NCBI RefSeq assembly: GCF_034421375.1
Contig: NZ_CP139779.1
Coordinates: 3,410,001 to 3,474,000 of the forward strand
DNA length: 64,000 nucleotides
Source of the DNA: Microbacterium invictum
Lineage (GTDB): Bacteria > Actinomycetota > Actinomycetes > Actinomycetales > Microbacteriaceae
Direction: 5' to 3'
Shown here: piece by piece, positions 43,084-52,094 of the stretch
Layout: every line of letters starts with the position of its first letter
Numbering within the stretch: the first letter of the stretch is position 1
Position numbers and translations under genes: made by a program
Notes under the pieces: generated by a model
The model's database searches: none
The model's input: only the letters and a program-made list of their open reading frames with translations
What the model was told of the DNA's origin: nothing

Positions 43084-43361
43084 CCCTCCGCCATCATCGC
43101 CGCACGGTCACCGGCGCACTGGGCCTCATGGATGACCGTCTCCAACCGGCAGGTCAGCCCCGAGACGTCCCCCGCCCACAGCGCGGCCTTCTCGTGGAAG
43201 GCCTCGGCGGCGCGGGCGCGCCAGCCGGTGGCGTGATCGAGGGAGCGGGCGACGACCGCCGCGTCGGCGAGCGCGACCGAGAGGGAGCGAAGCTCGCGGA
43301 CGACGGCGGCCAGGGCGACGGCACTCGCCTCGGCGCCGGGGGAGCAGGCGGTGGAGAGCAT
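43074..43361 (-). CDS. Small WXG100-like helical protein
   Basis: The 95-residue protein is two long helices with a central WRARAAEAFHEKAALW, reminiscent of the W-x-G hairpin (here W-R-A). It has three cysteines, unusual for the family. ATG 43361 is the first good start. The 3' end overlaps the lipase gene by 10 nt, so the two are made together; the lipase N-terminus has a similar helical character. Assignment to WXG100 is tentative. Confidence 0.55.
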   Translation of the reverse strand: MLSTACSPGAEASAVALAAVVRELRSLSVALADAAVVARSLDHATGWRARAAEAFHEKAALWAGDVSGLTCRLETVIHEAQCAGDRAAMMAEGCW

Positions 43362-43419
43362 GGGACGATGATGGGGGCGCGCCCCGCCACGCCGGGGACG
43401 GGTGCGTCGATCTGTGAAC

Positions 43420-43435
43420 GGATGCCGCGGCATCC
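43420..43435. repeat. Perfect 16-bp palindrome made of two GGATGCC words
   Basis: GGATGCCGCGGCATCC is the window-wide frequent word joined back-to-back with its complement, in the intergenic gap between two divergent genes. Confidence 0.75.
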
Positions 43436-43498
43436 CGGGCTGTGCAGGAAGCGTCGATGCCCCTTGCACGCCGCGCCTCCACCCCCAGAATGGAACCC

Positions 43499-44020
43499 AT
43501 GACCGCGAGCGCCTCGTCTGCTGCGCCGTTCCGCGTGGTGTTCGTGTGCACCGGGAACATCTGCCGCTCCCCCATGGCGGACGTCGTCTTCCGGGCGCTC
43601 GCCGACCGAGCCGGACTGGCCCCGCGCGTCGTGTCTTCGAGCGCCGGCACCGGCGATTGGCACGTGGGCGAGCGCGCCGACGAACGCACGCTCGCGGCGC
43701 TGGAACGCCGCGGCTACGACGGGTCGCGCCATCGCGCGCGGCAGTTCACGCACGCCGACTTCGACCGCACCGACCTCGTCGTGGCACTCGACCGCAGTCA
43801 CGAGCGGATCCTCCGCGGCTGGGCGCCCACCGACACCGACGCCGACAAGATCGCGCTGCTGCGCTCGTTCGACGCGCACGCGGACGGACTGGATGTGCCC
43901 GACCCGTACTACGCCGGCCCCGCGATGTTCGATCAGGTGCTCGCTATGATCGAGAACGCGAGCCGGGCGCTCTTCCGGCAACTGGAACCCGCCATCCGTC
44001 CCGCGACCACGTCTCCGTGA
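43499..44020 (+). CDS. Low-molecular-weight protein-tyrosine phosphatase
   Basis: The 173-residue enzyme has the P-loop VCTGNICRSPMAD (Cys17-X5-Arg23), then SSAGTGDWHVGERADERTLA and the acid loop DVPDPYYAG. It removes phosphate from tyrosine or arginine residues. ATG 43499 follows CAGAAT (43486-43491) by 7 nt and TTGCAC (43464-43469) lies 16 nt before that, so the message appears leaderless; the frame to 43442 is open but unlikely. Confidence 0.92.
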   Translation: MTASASSAAPFRVVFVCTGNICRSPMADVVFRALADRAGLAPRVVSSSAGTGDWHVGERADERTLAALERRGYDGSRHRARQFTHADFDRTDLVVALDRSHERILRGWAPTDTDADKIALLRSFDAHADGLDVPDPYYAGPAMFDQVLAMIENASRALFRQLEPAIRPATTSP

Positions 44021-44056
44021 GGTGCTGACGCGGGGCCGCGTCGTCACGGGAGCATC

Positions 44057-45439
44057 GTGCCCTCTCTTCCCCCTCAGCCGCTCAGCCCACTCGACGGGCG
44101 CTACCGGGCCGCGGTCGCGCCGCTGGCCGACTACCTCTCCGAGGCGGGGCTCAACCGAGCCCGCGTCGAGGTCGAGGTCGAGTGGCTGATCACCCTGACC
44201 GAGTCCTCCCTGTTCGGCACCCGACCGCTCTCCCCCGAGGACAAAGACCGCCTCCGGGTGCTGTACCTGTCCTTCGGGCAGGCTGAGATCGACTGGCTCG
44301 CCGAGAAGGAGGCGGTCACGCGTCACGACGTCAAGGCCGTCGAATACCTCGTGCGCGATCGCCTGACCTCCCTCGGTCAGGACGGCATCGCCGAGCTCAC
44401 GCACTTCGCGTGCACGAGCGAGGACATCAACTCCACCGCGTACGCCCTCACCGTCAAGCGTGCGGTGCACGATGTGTGGCTGCCGAAGCTCCGCGAGGTG
44501 ATCGCCGCCCTCTGGCACCTGGCCGACGAGCACCGGGATGCCGCGATGCTGGCCCGCACGCACGGGCAGCCGGCAACCCCCACGACCATGGGGAAGGAGC
44601 TGGCGGTGTTCGCCGGGCGTCTGGAGCGGGTGGCCCGCGGCATCCAGAACTCCGAGTACCTCGCGAAGTTCTCCGGCGCGACGGGCACGTGGTCGGCGCA
44701 TCTCGCCGCCGACCCGCAGGTGAACTGGCCGACGATCGCGCGCGAGTTCATCGAGGGGCTGGGGCTCACCTTCAACCCCCTCACGACGCAGATCGAATCG
44801 CACGACTGGCAGGTCGAGCTCTACGACCGGGCCCGTCACGCCGGCGGCATCCTGCACAATCTCGCGACGGATGTCTGGACCTACATCTCCCTCGGATACT
44901 TCGCGCAGATCCCCGTCGCCGGCGCGACCGGGTCGTCGACGATGCCGCACAAGATCAACCCGATCCGCTTCGAGAACGCCGAGGCCAACCTCGAGATCGC
45001 GGGAGGCCTGTTCACCACCCTCGCCTCGACGCTGGTGACCTCACGGCTGCAGCGCGACCTCACCGACTCGACCACGCAGCGCAACATCGGCGTGGCGTTC
45101 GGGCACTCGCTCCTCGCGCTCGACAACCTCCTGCGCGGGCTCGGCGAGATCTCGCTGCGCCGCGACGTGCTGCTGGCCGACCTCGACGCGAACTGGGAGG
45201 TGCTCGCCGAGGCCATCCAGACCGTGGTGCGCGCCGAGATCACCGCGGGCCGGTCGCAGATCACCGACCCCTACGCGTTGTTGAAGGACCTCACCCGCGG
45301 GCGCCGCGTCGGCGCGCCGGAGTTGGCGGAGTTCGTGCGCGGCCTCGACATCGGCGATGAGGCGAAGGAGCGGCTGCTCGCCCTCACGCCCGCCGGGTAC
45401 GTCGGCGTCGCCGCCGATCTGGTGCCGCCCGCCCGCTGA
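44057..45439 (+). CDS. purB: Adenylosuccinate lyase
   Basis: The 460-residue enzyme carries out two fumarate-releasing steps of purine synthesis. It has the N-terminal PLSPLDGRYRAAVAPLADYL, the catalytic-His region CTSEDINSTAYAL, ARTHGQPATPTTMGKELAVF and the signature GSSTMPHKINPIRFENAE. Length matches the PurB branch that starts SPLDGRY. It begins at GTG 44057, 36 nt after the phosphatase stop. Confidence 0.97.
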   Translation: MPSLPPQPLSPLDGRYRAAVAPLADYLSEAGLNRARVEVEVEWLITLTESSLFGTRPLSPEDKDRLRVLYLSFGQAEIDWLAEKEAVTRHDVKAVEYLVRDRLTSLGQDGIAELTHFACTSEDINSTAYALTVKRAVHDVWLPKLREVIAALWHLADEHRDAAMLARTHGQPATPTTMGKELAVFAGRLERVARGIQNSEYLAKFSGATGTWSAHLAADPQVNWPTIAREFIEGLGLTFNPLTTQIESHDWQVELYDRARHAGGILHNLATDVWTYISLGYFAQIPVAGATGSSTMPHKINPIRFENAEANLEIAGGLFTTLASTLVTSRLQRDLTDSTTQRNIGVAFGHSLLALDNLLRGLGEISLRRDVLLADLDANWEVLAEAIQTVVRAEITAGRSQITDPYALLKDLTRGRRVGAPELAEFVRGLDIGDEAKERLLALTPAGYVGVAADLVPPAR

Positions 45440-45478
45440 GCGGGAGCCGGGATGCCCCGGGGGCGCGAGAATCGAAGG

Positions 45479-46219
45479 GTGTCGTTCGAGCGCGAGGCCC
45501 CGCCGCTCCCGCGGCGCGCGGTCATCGCACAGCGCTGGAGCGACGCGGTCTTCCTGCACTGGCGAGTCGAACCGGCCGCGGTCGCGCCGATGCTCCCCCG
45601 CGGCGTCGAGCCCGACGTCTTCGACGGGTCGGCGTGGGTCGGGCTCGTGCCGTTCGTGCTGAGCGAGTTCCGGTTCCTGCCGCTTCCCCCGGTGCCGCTG
45701 GTCGGCACGTTCCGCGAGGTCAACGTCCGCACCTACGGGGTCGACGCCGCCGGGCGGCGGGGCGTCGTCTTCCGCACCCTCGAGGCCGAGCACCTCGCCC
45801 CGGTGCTCGCGGCGCGCGCGATCTTCGGGCTCCCCTACCGCTGGGCGAGGATCGGCATGCGCGACGCCGGCCCGCTCATCGAGTACCGCTCCCGGCGCCG
45901 CCGCGCCGACGGCCGGGCCGTCGGACCCGGTACCCGCATCGCCGTCGAACGCGACACCGCCGCGGTCGACACCGCGCTCTCGCGCTTCCTCACCGCACGC
46001 TGGGGCTTCCACGAGACGCACCTCGGGCAGACGATCTGGGCCGCCAACGAGCACGCGCCGTGGCCGCTCGTCGAGGCGCGGGTGCGCGCCCTCGACGACG
46101 CTCTCGTGTCGGATGCCGGGCTCGGAGGGCTCGCCGGTCGAACGCCGGACTCGGTGCTGGCGATGCCGACGCGGCATCCGGGGTTCCACACCCGCTTCAG
46201 CCGCGCCGTCCGCGTCTGA
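45479..46219 (+). CDS. YqjF-type DUF2071 protein
   Basis: The 246-residue protein has the DUF2071 pattern: VIAQRWSDAVFLHWRVEPAA, VAPMLPRGVEPDVFDGSAWV, GLVPFVLSEFRF and VPLVGTFREVNVRTYGV. The fold is acetoacetate-decarboxylase-like; function is unknown. The GTG at 45479 sits 6 nt after GAGAAT and gives the better N-terminus; an ATG at 45452 is possible. It follows purB by 39 nt. Confidence 0.8.
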   Translation: MSFEREAPPLPRRAVIAQRWSDAVFLHWRVEPAAVAPMLPRGVEPDVFDGSAWVGLVPFVLSEFRFLPLPPVPLVGTFREVNVRTYGVDAAGRRGVVFRTLEAEHLAPVLAARAIFGLPYRWARIGMRDAGPLIEYRSRRRRADGRAVGPGTRIAVERDTAAVDTALSRFLTARWGFHETHLGQTIWAANEHAPWPLVEARVRALDDALVSDAGLGGLAGRTPDSVLAMPTRHPGFHTRFSRAVRV

Positions 46220-46223
46220 ACGC

Positions 46224-46547
46224 CTACGGGGTGGTCGACCCGCCGCCGGGGGCGTCGGGCGCGTCGGCGGGGTCGTCGTAGAGCACCGGGCGATCCACCG
46301 GCTTCTGCACCGTAGCCGGATCGACCGCGAGCAGCAGCAGCGACAGGATCAGCAGCGTGACGATGAAGGTCACCCCCGCGACGATGGCGCCGACCACGAG
46401 CGCCCGCGACGCCTGTTCGCCACCGCCCTGCTGGAAGAACCCCATCGACATGAGCGTGACGAAGCCGGCGAAGATCGCCGCAGCGAAGGCGAGCCCCAGC
46501 AGCTGCACGGGCTTGAGCAGATCGCGGCGGGTGAGCTTGTCGGTCAT
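46224..46547 (-). CDS. Small two-helix membrane protein
   Basis: The 107-residue protein has two helices (LLGLAFAAAIFAGFVTLMSM and ALVVGAIVAGVTFIVTLLIL) and a proline/aspartate-rich C-terminus. The basic start MTDKLTRRDLLKP is cytoplasmic. It overlaps the upstream membrane-protein gene as ATGA, so they form an operon. Function not recognised. Confidence 0.65.
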   Translation of the reverse strand: MTDKLTRRDLLKPVQLLGLAFAAAIFAGFVTLMSMGFFQQGGGEQASRALVVGAIVAGVTFIVTLLILSLLLLAVDPATVQKPVDRPVLYDDPADAPDAPGGGSTTP

Positions 46548-47227
46548 CGGGAGTCCTCCGGGGATGACACCGCAGCGGCGCCACCGATGGGTTCGGCGGT
46601 CCGGGGGGCCGCCTCCGTGCGCGGCGAGAAGCCGGCGATCGCCAGCCACACCGCGATGATGGCGGCATAGCCGCCCAGGATGCCGACCCCGATCGTGGTG
46701 CCGGTGAGGGTGAAGGTCCCCGCCTCGTCGATGGTGTACTCCAGCGCGTACGACACCGGCACGGCGAGGAGGGCGATCCCGAAGACGAGCGTGATGAGAC
46801 CGACCGCGAGACCGTCCCGCGCTTCGCGCGCGGCGACGGCCAGCTCGGGCGCCCCGCGCGAAAGGCGCACCTCGCGCCACGACGCCAGGGCCTCGGTGAG
46901 CCCGGTCGCGAGCGCCCACGCGGCCACGATCACGACGAAGGTGACCTCCGAGCGCCAGGCCGGGATGCCGCCGGCCATGCCGGCGACGATATTCAGGACG
47001 CCCAGGAGGATCGCCTGCCACCGCACCCCGGCCGGGTACACGAGCCATGCGGCGAGGAGGAACACCAGGCCGGTGGCGATCGCGAAGCCGCTGAAGACCG
47101 ACAGGCCGATGGCGGCCGAGTGATCGGGCGAGAACGTGATCATCACCGCCACGATCGCCGCGAACAGGGCACGCGCGAGCTGCAGGTCTCGCACACGGAA
47201 CGTGCGGGGGGTGGCGGCAGCAGGCAT
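46544..47227 (-). CDS. Six-helix membrane protein, DUF308/HdeD-like
   Basis: The 227-residue protein has about six helices in three pairs (LARALFAAIVAVMITFSP, IGLSVFSGFAIATGLVFLL, WQAILLGVLNIVAGMAGGIP, VTFVVIVAAWALATGLTEAL and two more). This paired layout is like HdeD/DUF308 proteins, but I see no diagnostic motif. ATG 47227 follows a region without better starts. The small two-helix protein is encoded next with an ATGA overlap. Confidence 0.62.
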   Translation of the reverse strand: MPAAATPRTFRVRDLQLARALFAAIVAVMITFSPDHSAAIGLSVFSGFAIATGLVFLLAAWLVYPAGVRWQAILLGVLNIVAGMAGGIPAWRSEVTFVVIVAAWALATGLTEALASWREVRLSRGAPELAVAAREARDGLAVGLITLVFGIALLAVPVSYALEYTIDEAGTFTLTGTTIGVGILGGYAAIIAVWLAIAGFSPRTEAAPRTAEPIGGAAAVSSPEDSR

Positions 47228-47327
47228 GACGGCGTTTCGAACGGGGATCGGGGCGTTTCCAGTGTAGGCCGTGGGCGCCGGGCCGATTCGGGGATGCTTC
47301 ACCGGCGAGAGAAGCGGATGCCGCCGC

Positions 47328-48203
47328 TCACGCCTCGGCGAAGAGCCGCGCGAGCACGCGGCGGGCCTCGACCACCTGCGCGGAGTGCGCGCTGCCGAGC
47401 ATGAGGAGCGCCTTCCACAGAGCCCAGCCGCGCCCTCGCACACAGGTCGCGTCGTCGACCGCCAGTTCCCGCTGGAAGATCCCCGCCGCGGCGCCCTCGA
47501 AGAAGGTCCACGCGATGACGGTGTCGCAGGCGGGATCGCCGACGGCGGAGCATCCGAAATCCACGACCGCACCCAGTCGTTTGTCACGGGAGAGCAGGTT
47601 GTTCGCCGAGACGTCGCCGTGCACCCAGACCGGCGGTCCGTCGAACGACGCATCGAGCGCGTCGCGCCAGAGTCCCCGGGCGACATCGCGCTCGCGCCCC
47701 GACACGCGGGGCACGATGCGCGCGGTCTCGTCGTCGTAGTGCGCGAGCGGGCCCCCGCGGTATCCGCTGTGGAGGCCCGGTTCCGGGCCTCCCCGGGCAT
47801 CGATTCCGCGGAGAGCGACGAGGAAGTCGGCGAGGTCCGCCGCCCAGTGCTCGTCGCTGCCGGTCCGGCCGTCGACGACCGGATCCCCCTCGATCCATCC
47901 GTAGATCGACCAGGGCGCGGGGAAGGCCGGGCTCGGCCTGCCCTCGGCCCGCACCGTCGGGATCGGCAGAGGAAGTGCGGGGGCGAGGTGAGGCAGCCAC
48001 CGCTGCTCTTTGGCCACCTGCGGCACGTAGCCCGGCGCGGAGGGCAGCCGGACGGACAGCGCATCGCCGAGGCGGAACATGCGGTGGTCGTTGCCGCCCC
48101 GCGGCACCGGAGAAACGGGAAGGTGCGCCCACGCGGGGAACTGCTCGGCGATCAGCCCGCGGACGAGCTCGCCATCGATCCGTGCTGCATCGATCTCGAT
48201 CAT
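47328..48203 (-). CDS. Aminoglycoside-phosphotransferase-fold kinase
   Basis: The 291-residue APH-type kinase has the catalytic loop PVWVHGDVSANNLLS (Asp base and Asn) and the metal motif AVVDFGCSAVGDPACD, with an N-terminal lobe RGGNDHRMFRLGDALSVRLP. Family members phosphorylate antibiotics or small metabolites. No resistance spectrum can be assigned, and the sequence is not one of the named aph genes. Its start overlaps the stop of the zinc-ribbon gene as ATGA. Confidence 0.82.
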   Translation of the reverse strand: MIEIDAARIDGELVRGLIAEQFPAWAHLPVSPVPRGGNDHRMFRLGDALSVRLPSAPGYVPQVAKEQRWLPHLAPALPLPIPTVRAEGRPSPAFPAPWSIYGWIEGDPVVDGRTGSDEHWAADLADFLVALRGIDARGGPEPGLHSGYRGGPLAHYDDETARIVPRVSGRERDVARGLWRDALDASFDGPPVWVHGDVSANNLLSRDKRLGAVVDFGCSAVGDPACDTVIAWTFFEGAAAGIFQRELAVDDATCVRGRGWALWKALLMLGSAHSAQVVEARRVLARLFAEA

Positions 48204-48448
48204 CCCTGCGGGCAGAACATGCGGGGGCGCGGGCCGCTGCGGTCGAAGGTGTGCTGCGACATCGCGGCTCCGCACAGGGGGCAGGGCCGTTCGGTGCGCT
48301 CGGGCTCGGGCTCGGTGTCGTAGGGCCCGACCGCGGCGGGCCCGGCCTTGCGGATGAGCGCGGCGTTCATCCAATTGAACCAGCCACCCTCCTCGCGCAT
48401 CCGCTCACGGAGGGACTTGCGCGGCGGGCGTGGCTCGGGGTGAGACAT
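48200..48448 (-). CDS. Small protein with C-terminal CxxC zinc-ribbon-like motif
   Basis: The 82-residue protein begins with a basic helix (PPRKSLRERMREEGGWFNWM) and ends with PCPLCGAAMSQHTFDR, then MFCPQG. The CxxC and the final Cys with His could bind zinc. It precedes the APH-like kinase with a 4-nt overlap. Family not recognised; function unknown. Confidence 0.6.
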   Translation of the reverse strand: MSHPEPRPPRKSLRERMREEGGWFNWMNAALIRKAGPAAVGPYDTEPEPERTERPCPLCGAAMSQHTFDRSGPRPRMFCPQG

Positions 48449-48657
48449 GCCCTCACCCTATGCCGGTGCGCCGCAGCATCCCCGGTCGCGGGGATCGAGC
48501 GATGCGCCACCCTCGGACATTCACCCATCCTCGGTCGCATCCGCGCCATCGGACCGTGACAAGAGAGATCGCCGAGGGGGGAGCACGACCACGCCGACGA
48601 CCGAGGCCACGACGACGGCCACCCCCGCGACGACCGGCGCCGCCGCGGCATCCCCGG

Positions 48658-49278
48658 TCAGCCGAGCTTCGGAAGCACCTGGTGCAGCAGGCGCTCGATC
48701 GCGGCCGGGTCGACGTCGGGGATGCGGCCCGCGGCCGCCTCGGTCGCCCAGCTGCGTCCGATGAAGCGCATGAGGCCGGCGACGAGAGAGACGATGAGCC
48801 CCGCCTGGCGCTCGCGCTCGGCGGGGTCTTCGTCGGGGTACTGGTTCTTCAGCCGCAGCACGAGGATCTCGCGCACCTCCGACTCGACGGCCTCGATCCG
48901 CTCGAGCTGCCGAGTGATGAGCATCGGGTTGCTCCCGATCGCGCGGATGCGCCGGGCCAGCTGCTGCGGGTCGGCGTCGAGCCCCCCGGGGTCGACCCGG
49001 ATGAGCTGCGCCGCACCCGCCAGGAGCGGACCGGTCGAGACGATGAACGCGCGCGCTGCGCGCTCGTCGACCGTGGGCGGGTCCACGCCGAGCAGAGCGG
49101 CATCCTTCGTCTTGAAGTGGTTGAAGAACGTGCGCTGACTCACTCCGGCGAGCTCGCAGATCATGTCGACCGTGACCGCCTCGTAGCCGTGCTCGAGGAC
49201 GAGGTCGGTCGCCGCGCGCTCGATGGCGCGGGTCTTCTCGACCGCGTCGCGGCGGCGATTCGGAGGGGGGGTCGACAT
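48658..49278 (-). CDS. TetR-family repressor
   Basis: The 206-residue protein has the TetR helix-turn-helix AIERAATDLVLEHGYEAVTV then MICELAGVSQRTFFNHFKTK (residues about 18-65) and a helical ligand domain. It is third in ABC ATPase-permease-tetR, 18 nt after the permease stop, and probably represses that operon through the inverted repeat at 51347-51388. The 209 nt downstream (48449-48657) hold no gene I can support. Confidence 0.88.
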   Translation of the reverse strand: MSTPPPNRRRDAVEKTRAIERAATDLVLEHGYEAVTVDMICELAGVSQRTFFNHFKTKDAALLGVDPPTVDERAARAFIVSTGPLLAGAAQLIRVDPGGLDADPQQLARRIRAIGSNPMLITRQLERIEAVESEVREILVLRLKNQYPDEDPAERERQAGLIVSLVAGLMRFIGRSWATEAAAGRIPDVDPAAIERLLHQVLPKLG

Positions 49279-49296
49279 GATCTGCGGCTCTTTTCG

Positions 49297-50610
49297 TCAC
49301 TCGTACCGTAGCGACTCGATGGGGTCCTGCCGGGCGGCTCGACGTGCGGGGAGCACGCCGGAGACGAACGCGATGAGCATGATGATGACGATGACGCCGA
49401 TCACGTTCCCGGGCGTGAACAGCAGGATCTGCAGTCCCGGCAAGCCCGACAGCACCGTGTCGGCGAGCGCGACGGACAGCATCGAGCCGAGACCGATGGC
49501 GACGAGGGCGCCGATCACCGATCCGAGGACGCCGATGAAGACCGCCTCGAGGCTGAACAGGGTGAACACCCTGCCGTTGGACATTCCCATCGCCTTCATC
49601 AGGCCGATCTCGCGCGTGCGCTCCTGCACGCTCATCAGCAGGGTGTTGACGATACCGAAGGATGCCGCGACGAGAGCCACCACCGCGAAGGCGTTCAGGA
49701 CGCCGATGATGCCGTTGATGATGGTCTGGACGATGCCCAGCTGATCCTCGATGGTCTGGCCGGCGAGGTCGGCGTCGGCGAGGTCATCCTGAACGCTCTG
49801 GATCTCCTCCGCCGTCGGCGTCTCACCCTCGTCGTGCTCGAGCTGCGCGACGGCGAGCGGCCACGCCTCGGGCTGCCCCTCGACCGCCTGCGCGTCGGCG
49901 ACCTCGGTGGTCAGAGCGGCGTTCGCGCCGGCCCCGGCGGCGAAGAGGCTCTCGCGGGCGACCCCGACGACGGTGGCGTCGACCTGCTGGTCCTGCTGGG
50001 CGGCGTCGGTGTAGCCGAGGGTCACCCTTTCGCCGATCGCGGCGTCGGCATCGTCGAACCCGAGCGCGTCGACGAACTCCTCGGGGAGGACGATCTCGTT
50101 CTCCGAGGTGTCCTGATCGAGCTGGGCGCCGGCGACGAGGTCGCTGCGGCCGATGGAGGACGTCGGGTTGATGTCGAGGTCGTAACGGGTGTCGGCGGAG
50201 GAGTCGGAGGCGGCGATCCAGTCCACTGAGATCTGGTTGATCGGCTCGACGCTGCGGACGCCCTCGATCTGCTCGATGGTGTCGATGTCGTCGGCGTTCA
50301 GCAGGGTGCCCGAGGTGAGAGGGTTGCCCGCGGCGCCCTGCTGACGGCCCTCCGGGTCGTACTCGGTGGGGCCGTCGTCGGTCTCCACACCCGCGGCGGG
50401 GCTGACCAGCAGGATGTCGCCGGCACTCAGGGTCGCGACCTGCCGCTCGACGTAGTCGTTGATCCCGGCACCCAGAGCCGTCGTGAGCGTCAGGGTGAAG
50501 GCGCCGACGAAGAGGCTCAGGACGGTGAGGGTGGTGCGCAGCTTGCTGCGGAAGGCGTTCTTCGACGCCATCCGCACGATATCGGTGGTCTTCATGCGCG
50601 TGGTCTTCAT
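49297..50610 (-). CDS. MacB/FtsX-type ABC permease
   Basis: The 437-residue permease has one N-terminal helix (LRTTLTVLSLFVGAFTLTLT), a large outside domain of about 250 residues (MacB_PCD), three C-terminal helices (GIIGVLNAFAVVALVAASFG, FSLEAVFIGVLGSVIGALVA, FTPGNVIGVIVIIMLIAFVS) and the end PARRAARQDPIESLRYE, typical of the family. It exports or extracts a substrate from the membrane. Start ATG 50610 overlaps the ATPase stop as ATGA; ATG 50595 is an in-frame alternative with the same downstream codons. Confidence 0.9.
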   Translation of the reverse strand: MKTTRMKTTDIVRMASKNAFRSKLRTTLTVLSLFVGAFTLTLTTALGAGINDYVERQVATLSAGDILLVSPAAGVETDDGPTEYDPEGRQQGAAGNPLTSGTLLNADDIDTIEQIEGVRSVEPINQISVDWIAASDSSADTRYDLDINPTSSIGRSDLVAGAQLDQDTSENEIVLPEEFVDALGFDDADAAIGERVTLGYTDAAQQDQQVDATVVGVARESLFAAGAGANAALTTEVADAQAVEGQPEAWPLAVAQLEHDEGETPTAEEIQSVQDDLADADLAGQTIEDQLGIVQTIINGIIGVLNAFAVVALVAASFGIVNTLLMSVQERTREIGLMKAMGMSNGRVFTLFSLEAVFIGVLGSVIGALVAIGLGSMLSVALADTVLSGLPGLQILLFTPGNVIGVIVIIMLIAFVSGVLPARRAARQDPIESLRYE

Positions 50611-51329
50611 GCCGCCACCCCCGTCCGCGAGACGATCTGCCCGTCGGCGATCGTGACCGCGCTGTCGCAGCGCGCGGCGAGGTCGGGGTCGTGGGTGACG
50701 ACGACGAGGGTGATGCCGCGGTCGCGCTGAAGGCCGAACAGGATGTCTTCGACCTGAGCACCGGTCGTGGTGTCGAGGTTGCCGGTGGGCTCGTCGGCGA
50801 AGATCACCGACGGGTCGTTCACCAGCGCGCGGGCGATCACCACACGCTGCTTCTGTCCGCCCGAGAGGTCGTTCGCGCGATTCCTCGCCTTGTCGGCGAG
50901 GCCGAGGGCCTCGAGCGAGGCCATCGTGCGCTCGCGCCGCTCGGCGGCGGGCATCCCGGCGATCACGAGCGGCAGGCTGACGTTCTCGAACACCGTCTGC
51001 CCGGCGGTGAGGAAGAACTGCTGGAAGACGAACCCGAAGGTCTTGTTCCGCAGCGGATTCAGCTCGCCCGCGCGCAGCCGCGACGCGGGCCGGCCCTCCA
51101 CCTCGACGTCACCGCTGGTCGGCTTGTCGAGGAGTGCCAGCAGGTGCATCAGGGTCGACTTGCCCGATCCGGATTTGCCGACGATTGCAACCGACTGGCC
51201 GCGTTCGACACTCAGGTCGACGCCGCGGAGCGCGGTGAACGCGGACTCGCCCTTCCCGTAGGTCCGGGTGAGCCCCCGGGCCCGGAGCACAGGCGCGGCA
51301 GCCGCGCCTGTGCCATCCGTTGACATCAT
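50607..51329 (-). CDS. MacB-type ABC ATPase
   Basis: The ATPase of about 240 residues has Walker [10 protein letters not shown], signature [15 protein letters not shown], Walker [13 protein letters not shown] and VTHDPDLA, the LolD/MacB pattern. Three ATG codons lie close together; the one at 51329 is 7 nt from GAAGG and is preferred. It is the first gene of the ABC-TetR operon, behind an inverted-repeat operator. Confidence 0.92.
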   Translation of the reverse strand: MMSTDGTGAAAAPVLRARGLTRTYGKGESAFTALRGVDLSVERGQSVAIVGKSGSGKSTLMHLLALLDKPTSGDVEVEGRPASRLRAGELNPLRNKTFGFVFQQFFLTAGQTVFENVSLPLVIAGMPAAERRERTMASLEALGLADKARNRANDLSGGQKQRVVIARALVNDPSVIFADEPTGNLDTTTGAQVEDILFGLQRDRGITLVVVTHDPDLAARCDSAVTIADGQIVSRTGVAA

Positions 51330-51346
51330 GATCATCCCTTCGACGT

Positions 51347-51388
51347 AACTTGCAGTAACTGCAGATTAGCGCGCAGTAGCTGTAAGTT
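51347..51388. promoter_or_regulatory. Inverted-repeat operator of the ABC-TetR operon
   Basis: AACTTGCAGTAACTGC (51347-51362) faces GCAGTAGCTGTAAGTT (51373-51388) across 10 nt, 13 of 16 positions paired. The left arm contains the perfect palindrome TGCAGT-A-ACTGCA (51351-51363). It sits directly upstream of the ATPase start, as expected for TetR autoregulation. Confidence 0.68.
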
Positions 51389-51415
51389 CGTTGAGAGGAT
51401 GTAATGGAGTGGATG

Positions 51416-51982
51416 TCAGCGGGGAAGGACCGTGAGCACCCGTTCGACGTGGTCGCGGAACTCGCGCATGAAGTCGCGCAGGAAGGTCTCGGTGTCTTCC
51501 CGGTGGACCTCGCCGTCCGGCCCGAAGACCTCCTCGGAGAACTGGATGTACGCCTCGGGCGCGGTCATCTGCCGGGCATTGCAGTAGCTGAGCACGCCCC
51601 GCAGGCTCTGCTGCGCCACGGCGGTGCCGATCTGCCCGATCGACGCTCCGACGACCGCCGCCGGGATGTGCTCGAACGAGTTCTCGCCCCAGGGCCGCGA
51701 TGCCCAGTCGATCGCGTTCTTCAGCGCGCCGGGGATGCTGCGGTTGTACTCGGGGGTGACGAACATCAGCGCCTCGGAAGCACCGATCGCCTCCTTCAGA
51801 GCGCGCGCCTCCGGCGGATAGTCGCTGTCGAAGTCGGGGCTGTAGAGGGGGAGGTCGCCGATGGGGATCTCGGTGAATTCGAGATCGTCCGGCGCGAGCC
51901 GGATGAGCGCCTTCGAGAGCACCCGATTGATGGATGTCGACGAAAGGCTGCCGATGAAATACCCGACCTGATACGTGGACAT
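51416..51982 (-). CDS. NADPH-dependent FMN reductase
   Basis: The 188-residue flavodoxin-like protein has IGSLSSTSINRVLSKAL, the hinge IPIGDLPLYSPDFDSDYPPE and FVTPEYNRSIPGALKNAIDW, which match the NADPH:FMN reductase family (ArsH/ChrR/SsuE-like). It reduces flavin or quinone-like substrates. ATG 51982 has CAGGAGA 5-6 nt upstream. It runs in the same direction as the ABC operon, whose operator lies beyond its 3' end. Confidence 0.9.
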   Translation of the reverse strand: MSTYQVGYFIGSLSSTSINRVLSKALIRLAPDDLEFTEIPIGDLPLYSPDFDSDYPPEARALKEAIGASEALMFVTPEYNRSIPGALKNAIDWASRPWGENSFEHIPAAVVGASIGQIGTAVAQQSLRGVLSYCNARQMTAPEAYIQFSEEVFGPDGEVHREDTETFLRDFMREFRDHVERVLTVLPR

Positions 51983-52094
51983 GATGTCTCCTGACCGTTG
52001 GCGTTGCGCGATGATGGCACGCAGGCCGGGTGCGGCCACAGACCTGGACGGCGGCGGGGAAGTGTGCGTGGTCACGCTGCCGAGGAGAGGACGC

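Noticed and set aside
48449..48657. Possible small membrane protein (VAVVVASVVGVVVLPPRRSL) in the gap before tetR
   Set aside because: Only a GTG inside the hydrophobic stretch could start it, with no ribosome site or -10 box; insufficient support.
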